From positions 1-29,524 of the forward strand of contig NZ_BMPE01000030.1 in NCBI RefSeq assembly GCF_014647435.1: 29,524 bases of DNA, given 5' to 3'. Below, piece after piece: positions 24,603 to 29,524 of the stretch (the stretch's first letter is position 1; every line of letters begins with the position of its first letter). The notes under the pieces were generated by a model. That model saw only the letters and a program-made list of their open reading frames with translations, did not search any database and was not told where the DNA came from. Source of the DNA: Deinococcus radiotolerans (GTDB taxonomy: Bacteria; Deinococcota; Deinococci; Deinococcales; Deinococcaceae). The translations under genes and the position numbers were made by a program.

Positions 24603-25480
24603 ACAAGTTTGCGCGCAAGGGGGCGGACCGCATGTCGGCAGTGCTGGACCGCGCAAGGGATTACGCCGCGCCGCTGACCGCCACTCCGGAAACAGTTCCG
24701 GTTTCGCTCATCGACGCCAATCCCGATCAGCCCCGGCGGCACTTTGACGACGCGGCCCTGCAGGACCTCGCCCGCAGCATCGAGGCTCAGGGGGTCCTGC
24801 AACCGATCCTGGTGCGGCCGGTGGGCGGCCGGTACCAGATCGTCTTCGGGGAGCGTCGCTTCCGCGCGGCCGTGCGGGCCGGCCTGACCACCATGCCGGC
24901 CATGGTGAAGGCGGTCGCCGACGCGGACGTGCCAGTCGTGGCGGCCCTGGAGAACCTGCAGCGGCATGACCTCAACCGCTTCGAGCAGGTGCGCGCCAAG
25001 GTGCAGCTCACGGCGGAGGTCCTCGGCCTGCGGCCGGACGAGGTGCCAGCGCACCTGAAGCGGCTGCGCGCACAGCCGGACGAGCACGCAGAGGACGTGC
25101 AGGCAGTTGAGCGCCTGTTCGGCCAACTGGGGGGAGAGCAGTGGCGGTCGTTCGTCGTCAACGGCCTGCCGGTCCTTGATCTGCCGGACCCCATGCGCTC
25201 GGCGGTAGAGTCCGGTGGACTCGCCTACAGCAAAGCGCTGCTGATCGGACGGGCGCCGGCCGAGCACCACCGGGCCCTCGTGCGTGACACCCTGGCACAG
25301 GGATGGACCCAGCTGGAGCTGCAGCGGCAGATCAAACTGCTGCTCTCCCCCGCCCCGTCCTTGGACGCGGTCGCGGCCCTGAAACGGCGCCTCACCGCGC
25401 GGCGACTGGCCCAGCTCACCGCCGAGCAGCGGCAGGAGGCCGAGCGGCTGATGCGGGCCCTGCAGAACCTGCTGGACTGA
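24599..25480 (+). CDS. parB: ParB centromere-binding partition protein
   Basis: This 293-residue ParB/Spo0J family protein has the N-terminal CTPase domain with IDANPDQPRRHFDD (38-51), LARSIEAQGVLQPILVRP (57-74), the GERRFRA box (84-90) and ENLQRHDLN (118-126). A central region follows in which GGLAYSKALLIGRAP and TLAQGWTQLELQRQI resemble the helix-turn-helix core, and then a helical dimerisation tail. ParB loads on parS and stimulates ParA. The GTG at 24599 overlaps the parA stop by 4 nt, giving coupled translation; an in-frame ATG at 24632 is an alternative start. Candidate target sites are the 40-bp palindrome 11 bp downstream and the parS-like site next to rep. Confidence 0.93.
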   Translation: MNKFARKGADRMSAVLDRARDYAAPLTATPETVPVSLIDANPDQPRRHFDDAALQDLARSIEAQGVLQPILVRPVGGRYQIVFGERRFRAAVRAGLTTMPAMVKAVADADVPVVAALENLQRHDLNRFEQVRAKVQLTAEVLGLRPDEVPAHLKRLRAQPDEHAEDVQAVERLFGQLGGEQWRSFVVNGLPVLDLPDPMRSAVESGGLAYSKALLIGRAPAEHHRALVRDTLAQGWTQLELQRQIKLLLSPAPSLDAVAALKRRLTARRLAQLTAEQRQEAERLMRALQNLLD

Positions 25481-25491
25481 CGCCCACCTAC

Positions 25492-25531
25492 CTGAGCGGC
25501 GCCTGAATATCGATATTCAGGCGCCGCTCAG
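25492..25531. repeat. Perfect 40-bp palindrome after parB (candidate parS or terminator)
   Basis: The sequence from 25492 to 25531 is identical to its own reverse complement. The left half begins CTGAGCGGCGCCTGAATATC, the outer 13 bp are GC-rich and the centre is ATATCGATAT. It lies 11 bp after the parB stop. No T-run follows, which argues against a plain intrinsic terminator, though a long hairpin could still end the parAB transcript. A centromere for ParB or a recombination site are alternatives. A smaller dyad, CAGGTC (25540-25545) and GACCTG (25555-25560), follows. Confidence 0.7.
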
Positions 25532-25769
25532 TCGTTGGACAGGTCAAGTCATGCGACCTGACACCCCGGAGGCCACCTTGGTGCACCCCTTGCCGTTGGC
25601 GCCTCAGTTTGCTGAGGGCATGTGCTCACGGGGGCGATTGAGAACGGCAAAAGTTGCCTCAGGCGTCAAGAGCTGAAAGTGGAACCGGCCGGGTCACTTC
25701 GTTCAGCAGCCCGGTGCAGACCTCCGGGGTCATCGACACACCCAACTGAAGGTCAACACGCCCCCCCGA

Positions 25770-26480
25770 TCAGCCACGGTGCCCGGGGCCTGCCTTCTGG
25801 CCCGGCTGCGCCCGACTGCAATCGGTGCGCGCTCCCCCCGCCCCGAAGCGCACGCTGGCCGTGATGGACAGGTCTGCCTTGAGCCTGGCCGTGATGACCG
25901 TCCAGGCCGCTTCCTTCCGGCATTTCGCCACGAGGAGACCGCTCTGGTCAATGGACGCCACATCCAGGCGGCTGGACGTCCAGATCACCGCTGGATTCAC
26001 CCCAGGCGCATCCACAAAGCTCCCCAACCGCTGCTTGTACGGCCAGACCGCCGTGTGCAGTTCCGAACCCAGAATGCCGAAGCCGCGGACCATCGGGGCG
26101 TTCACAGCGGGTTGAAGGCGAATCACGAGCGGTGTGGGCGCGACCGGGCCGCACTGATTTTCTTTGACCACCACACCATGTACGGTCACCGGCCTGTACC
26201 AGGGGCGGTTGACGGTCACGGTGTAGCGACCGGTGCGCTCCCGGTGCACGGTGACCTGGCGCGTTCCCTGGCGTCCGAGAGACACAGCAGGGGCAGAGGC
26301 AGCGTCTGGCAGGACCTGTCCGGCCTCGTTCCTGACCTCGACGGAGACTGGCGGAACGAGCATGGCGGGACAAGCGGAGACCACGGGCTGTCCTGGGCGG
26401 GGACTCGGCAGCGGCTGAGGGGTCGGACTGGTCACGCCCCCGGTGAGGGTCAGGGTCAGCAGCCAGGGCTGGATGAACAT
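25770..26480 (-). CDS. Predicted exported protein with Ig-like (Big2-type) C-terminal region
   Basis: The family is not firmly recognised. The 236-residue protein begins with a hydrophobic segment (FIQPWLLTLTLTGGVTS) that could be a signal peptide, although it lacks the usual basic start. A Pro-rich linker follows (TPQPLPSPRPGQP). A central beta-rich part (about 45-125, VSVEVRNEAGQVLPDA ... TVTVNRPWYRPVTVHGVVVKE) looks like a carboxypeptidase-regulatory-type or prealbumin-like sandwich. The end (about 165-220, VIWTSSRLDVASIDQSGLL) has the w-SS-p-vAsvdxxGlv pattern of bacterial Ig-like group 2 domains. Such proteins are usually surface or periplasmic. The start is supported by a -10 box (TAGGTT) 6 nt before the ATG. 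It is oriented toward parB and stands alone. Confidence 0.7.
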   Translation of the reverse strand: MFIQPWLLTLTLTGGVTSPTPQPLPSPRPGQPVVSACPAMLVPPVSVEVRNEAGQVLPDAASAPAVSLGRQGTRQVTVHRERTGRYTVTVNRPWYRPVTVHGVVVKENQCGPVAPTPLVIRLQPAVNAPMVRGFGILGSELHTAVWPYKQRLGSFVDAPGVNPAVIWTSSRLDVASIDQSGLLVAKCRKEAAWTVITARLKADLSITASVRFGAGGARTDCSRAQPGQKAGPGHRG

Positions 26481-26486
26481 GGCAGT

Positions 26487-26492
26487 AACCTA
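26487..26492 (-). promoter_or_regulatory. Leaderless -10 box of the exported-protein gene
   Basis: On the minus strand TAGGTT (TANNNT) lies 6 nt before the ATG at 26480, and no Shine-Dalgarno sequence is visible. This is the same geometry as at parA. Confidence 0.5.
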
Positions 26493-26650
26493 CTTTGAAT
26501 CCCTGCTGCCGGACTGTTGAATCAGCGCTCGATGGCCTCGTTGATGCTGTGCGTCCGGACGTGCCAGCTTGTTCGAGCCCGGCACGGGAGCACTCGGTGG
26601 GTGGCCCTCAGCATGTGTCTCCAAAGAATCGGGCCGGACTTACACCGTTA

Positions 26651-27606
26651 TCAATAAAGTGCGTCTGAAAACGTGCTGGCGCAGATTTCCCCGAGCCATC
26701 ATTCTTGCACGGTAGAGGTCGGAGGTGGAGCGCTCATGACCCGAGCTGCGCACCTGAACGATCTGACTGACGCCGAGTGGAACGTGCTTTTTCCTCTTCT
26801 GCCTCAAGCATCACCCATTGGCCGTCCACGGAAGTGGTCGCTGCGAGAGATCCTGGACGGGATCTTTTACGTCCTGCGCGGAGGAATTGCGTGGCGGGCT
26901 ACAGCCGCACGACCTCCCCCCTTGGCAGATGATCTATCACGACCACCGTCTGTGGAGACTGTGGGGCGTCTGGGAGGCACTTCCTACAGTCCTTTGGGAG
27001 CTGGTCCGCCAGCGTGAGGGTCGCGCAGCGACCCCCAGTGCCGCGATCATCGACAGCAAGTACGTGAAAACGACCGAAGCCGGTGGACCTCGCGGCTCCG
27101 ACGGTGGCAAGACAGTCAGTGGCCGCAAGCGTCACCTGCTCGTCGACACCCTTGGACTCGTCATGACGATCAAGGTGCACGAGGCCGATATCCAGGACCG
27201 CACCGGTGCGGTCCTCCTGCTGCGCGACCTGCCCAATGTGTTTCCACGCATGGGGCACGTGTGGGCGGATGCGGGGTACACCGGCAAGCTGGTGAGCGAC
27301 ATCAAGACCCATCTGGGTTGGACGTTGGCGATCGTCAAACATCCCTGGTCTGGGTGGCAGGGCACCTGGGCGCCAAAGGATGCACCTCCACGTGTCGTAG
27401 AGGTGCCGAAAGGGTTCGTGGTGCTGAAACGCCGCTGGGTGGTGGAGCGGACCTTCGCCTGGCTGGGACAGTCGCGGCGGATGGCCAAGGACGACGAGGT
27501 GCTGGTGGAAACCACAGAGAACCTCATCTATGAGGTCATGATTCGGCTGATGGTGCGTCGCCTGGCAAAAGATCCACCCTGACGGTTTTCAGACGCACTT
27601 TATTGA
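26651..27606 (+). mobile_element. IS5-family insertion sequence, about 956 bp
   Basis: Perfect 22-bp terminal inverted repeats bound the element: left 26651-26672 beginning TCAATAAAGTGCGTCTG, right 27585-27606. TA flanks both ends (26649-26650 and 27607-27608), fitting the TA duplication of the IS427-like branch of IS5. It carries one transposase gene in two frames. The outermost bases next to both ends resemble IS630-type ends, so the exact boundary is uncertain by about 6 bp. Confidence 0.85.
26736..27582 (+). pseudogene. IS5-family DDE transposase split by a frameshift
   Basis: The ATG at 26736 (GGAGGTGGAG about 6 nt upstream) opens MTRAAHLNDLTDAEWNVLFPLLP, the standard IS5/IS427 N-terminus. 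This frame runs through GGIAWR and then goes off family. The continuation LQPHDLPPWQMIYHDHRLW and the rest lie one frame over, starting about 26896 and ending at 27582. Catalytic residues are present in the second frame: D in AIIDSKYVKT, D in VWADAGYTGK, and E in RRWVVERTFAWLGQSRR. Joining the frames needs a +1 step at the GGG of 26896-26898, giving the expected spacing between WR and PHD. A C6 run lies a little downstream (26916-26921), but the conserved PHD is already in the second frame before it, so slippage there would not restore the family sequence. This is either a single inserted G (inactive gene) or a +1 programmed frameshift; I favour inactivation. Confidence 0.8.
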
Positions 27607-27800
27607 TACCGGCATAGGTTAGAATCCATCAGTTGGCGAGGCAGTTCGATGTACCGGACCTGCTGCCAGGCCACCACGAGCTTCGCCTTCAGAACGGCCA
27701 CCGAGCGGGCATCGGTGGTCTCGACCAGCACTTCGTGGTCGTTGGCCAGACGCCGTGATCTTCACAGCCAGGTGAATCGCCCCGCTCTTATGGAGCGGTT
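27601..27800 (-). pseudogene. Fused remnants of an IS630 transposase end and an IS5 transposase end
   Basis: On the minus strand, 27601-27711 encodes the C-terminus of an IS630-type transposase (VAVLKAKLVVAWQQVRYIELPRQLMD, ending CRYQ-stop), closely similar in DNA to 28285-28400. At about 27711 the similarity stops. The next 65 bp (27713-27778) encode RRLANDHEVLVETT preceded by FTWL-stop-RS, matching FAWLGQSRRMAKDDEVLVETT of the nearby IS5 transposase but in the opposite orientation and with a stop codon. The two decayed pieces are joined end to end, showing nested insertion and deletion. Confidence 0.7.
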
Positions 27801-28241
27801 CGGAAATTCGGCGTTGTCGGTGCTGGTGAGTGCGGAGTTCGGCCACTTACAGGTCCAGTCCGACTGGATCTGTAGTGGCGCCCAATCTCCTGTCTCACCA
27901 TCTGGATTTCGTTGACCTCAGCCGACGAGCCTGCACATGCCATGAGGAAGCGCCCCGGGGAAGGGGCGCTACATCACTACACCTGACCTGTTCACACAGC
28001 CTTCCCGCTCTTCTTTCAACCCGCACTGCTCTAACAATCAAGCAGCGAAACGTTCCTGGCCAGAAACTAGCAATATCTATGTTCTATAACCCCTCAGGCA
28101 GATCGCCTGAATTTTTCAGTCCCCTAACGGCCACGTCTGACCGCTAGGGAAATCCTATTAGATTCTCAGCATCCTGTCAATACACCCGCTCAACACGCTG
28201 TCAAAGTACATGTTTTCAATACACAAACAGCATTCACTCTC
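27801..28241. other. Gene-free stretch between IS remnants
   Basis: No credible gene. It contains a GC-rich hairpin (AGCGCCCC at 27949-27956 with GGGGCGCT at 27963-27970) without a T-run, and a terminator-like hairpin at 28094-28117. The right part (28140-28241) is AT-rich and should hold the promoter of the interrupted small gene that follows. Confidence 0.45.
28094..28117 (+). terminator. Terminator-like hairpin
   Basis: TCAGGC (28094-28099) pairs with GCCTGA (28105-28110) around AGATC and is followed by ATTTTTC. The stem is short and no intact upstream gene is evident, so it may have served a lost gene. Confidence 0.4.
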
Positions 28242-28286
28242 TTGAAAGCAATGAACAGCTTCGATTTCCGATTAAAAGAACTACTA

Positions 28287-29215
28287 TTGATACCGGCACC
28301 AGTGGGCATCCATCAGTCGCCACGGCAGATTCGGTGTACCGGACCCGCTGCCAGGCGACCACGAGCTTGGCCTTCAGCAGGGCCACTGAACGGGCACAGA
28401 AGATCCCCAGTACATTTCGCTTCACATGTGCCCACACCAGCTCGATCGGGTTCAACACCGGAGCGTACGGTGTGGGAGAAACACCAGCGACAGGCGTTCG
28501 TGGAGACCCACGAACGCCCGAGTGGCTTTGTACCTGTGAATGCCTGCATTATCCGGCACCACCACGATCCCCCCCTGAACGTGGCGCAGCAGATGCTGGA
28601 AAAACCGGGTCACGTTCCCGCTGCGTATCTCCCCGGACTTCGTATGCTGGAAGAATCGACCGTCCGAGGTGATCGCCCCGGTGGTCGAGGGTGTCTCCCA
28701 GTTGGCTGGGAGCGAGACCAGCGGCGTCACGACCCTGGTCGACCAGGGTCGCCTTCGCACGCCTTTCAGCGAGAAGCCGACCGCATCCAGGTACACCAGG
28801 GTCGCGCCCTCAGCGACCTTTTTTCCCCAACTCCGGCGCCACCTGTTCCCGCCAGGACGCGATCCGGAGTTCGTTGCGCTCAGCCGCCCGTCCATCTGGT
28901 ATCTGCGGTGTGAAGCCCAACTGGCGAAGAATTTTCCGGACGTGGTCGTGGTGATACCACACCTCGAAATGGCGTCCGATCAGATCGGTGACTCGTCGTG
29001 TCGTGCAGCGGTGAGTCGCGAGACCGCACCACCAGCAATGGTGGCCTGCAGGCCACCATTGCGCCGTTGTCGTGCTTTCCAAGTGTAGACCGTATGCACA
29101 GAGACACCGAGGTGATCCGCAATCTCTTGATTCCGGTGGGTGCCGCGTTGTCTCTATGCGAGAGCAGCCAGGCGGCGCTTCTCGAGTTGCGCGCGCGACT
29201 TGCGTCGGCTGCCAA
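28287..29215 (-). pseudogene. IS630-family transposase, multiply frameshifted
   Basis: Read on the minus strand, the pieces of an IS630 transposase lie in different frames. An N-terminal helix-turn-helix (QEIADHLGVSVHTVYTWKARQRR) is preceded by an in-frame TAG. A second winged-helix part (RRVTDLIGRHFEVWYHHDHVRKILRQLGFTPQ) follows in another frame. The catalytic part (LVYLDAVGFSL and VVVPDNAGIH, carrying two Asp) is entered by a frame change in the A6 run at 28819-28824. The last catalytic part, LNPIELVWAHVKRN with Glu, needs another change near 28470. An extra T near 28330 shifts the tail again. With four or more lesions it cannot make a functional enzyme. A 28-bp palindrome sits between the first two parts. 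Confidence 0.8.
29035..29062. repeat. Perfect 28-bp palindrome inside the IS630 transposase pseudogene
   Basis: GCAATGGTGGCCTG followed directly by its reverse complement, with no loop. It lies in the linker between the helix-turn-helix and the winged-helix part, exactly where the reading frame changes, so an inverted duplication at this point may be one of the inactivating lesions. Confidence 0.65.
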
Positions 29216-29524
29216 CCAGGCATACGGCACCCCTATCGACTCAGATCTTCGCCGTGATCAATAGAGGTTGCTTTACCTCACAGTGCCGCTTGGTGCTTCA
29301 TTCTGTCGCATGCCAGCGAAGGCCCGTACGAGGTGGAGTTCGGTGATCTGCCTCTGGTGCTCCACCGACTCCAGGCATACGCCGTAATGGGCACGCGTCA
29401 GAGCTTCGCTGTCCGCTTTCCCTTCTCAGCTGCGTCAGACGCGCCGTGAGCACACTCCTTTGAGGGTGCCCCAATTGCGGTTCCAGCCGATTTGCAAATC
29501 TCAGCGTACCTCAGCCCGCCTGTT

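Larger units (their letters stand above)
28287..29261 (-). mobile_element. IS630-family insertion sequence, 975 bp, with TA target duplication
   Basis: The element is bounded by TA on both sides (28285-28286 and 29262-29263), the target duplication of the IS630/Tc1-mariner group. Its ends are imperfect inverted repeats: left TTGATACCGGCA and right, read inward, TTGATCACGGCG. It encodes one minus-strand DDE transposase, now broken. The length fits the usual size of about 1 kb. The transposase stop codon (CAA-TAG) would be completed by the flanking TA plus one host base, and the related remnant at 27601 ends in the same way (CAA-TAA). Confidence 0.8.
28251..29449 (+). pseudogene. Small gene of about 73 codons interrupted by the IS630-type element
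   Basis: The ATG at 28251 opens MNSFDFRLKELL and then meets the IS end at the TA of 28285-28286. After the second TA (29262-29263) the plus strand reads, in the same frame once element and one TA are removed, EVALPHSAAWCFILSHASEG and on to RQSFAVRFPFSAASDAP, stopping at 29447-29449. There is no stop in the 61 rejoined codons and the frame fits exactly. The restored product is 73 residues (76 from a TTG at 28242). I do not recognise the family. The insertion separates the first 12 codons from the rest, so the gene is almost certainly inactive. Confidence 0.65.

Noticed and set aside
25779..26498. 239-codon plus-strand frame opposite the exported-protein gene
   Set aside because: It lacks domain signatures, while the minus-strand product has an export-like start, Ig-like repeats and a promoter box.

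Overview
The window reads as part of a Deinococcus-type plasmid or megaplasmid. The replication initiator belongs to a family I recognise from Deinococcus plasmids, the core genes are very GC-rich, two promoters look leaderless (a TANNNT box about 6 nt before the ATG), and a complete replication and partition module is present: rep, iterons, parA, parB and candidate centromere sites.

Layout. (1) 1-852 holds no convincing gene, only a nested inverted repeat and a hairpin terminator. (2) 853-11066, minus strand, is a compact five-gene BREX-like phage-defence operon of lower GC than its surroundings. In transcription order it encodes a DUF4007 protein, a small unrecognised protein, a giant BrxC-like ATPase, PglZ and BrxL. 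The order C-Z-L matches type 4 BREX, but the PAPS-reductase gene brxP and any methyltransferase gene are absent from the window. (3) 11067-12172 is gene-poor and carries several inverted repeats, including two copies of CGTCA-N5-TGACG just ahead of the next operon. (4) 12173-19831, plus strand, is a very GC-rich, translationally coupled operon: small ORF, AddB-like nuclease, AddA-like helicase-nuclease, YbjN-like protein and WYL regulator. (5) 20258-22301 is the origin: rep on the minus strand, a parS-like site, eleven iterons mostly phased at 33 bp, and an AT-rich segment. (6) 23123-25531 holds a small membrane protein, then parA and parB. ParA carries an N-terminal Phd/YefM-type antitoxin-like domain. 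Its promoter overlaps a palindrome made of two GTGTACAC units, whose TGTACA core is what YefM-type proteins recognise. A perfect 40-bp palindrome follows parB. (7) 25770-29524 holds a secreted-type protein and then an insertion-sequence graveyard: an IS5-family element with frameshifted transposase, fused IS630/IS5 remnants, and an IS630-family element inserted at a TA inside a small gene. Removing that element in silico restores the small gene in frame.

How it fits together. Replication (Rep and iterons) and partition (ParA, ParB and candidate sites) maintain the replicon. The BREX-like and AddAB-like operons are cargo acting on foreign or broken DNA. The most unusual points are the brxP-less DUF4007 BREX variant, the Phd-ParA fusion with its matching operator, the paired sites before the addBA-like operon, and the reconstructable IS630 insertion. 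All calls were made by eye from sequence and remembered family motifs; no database search was run.
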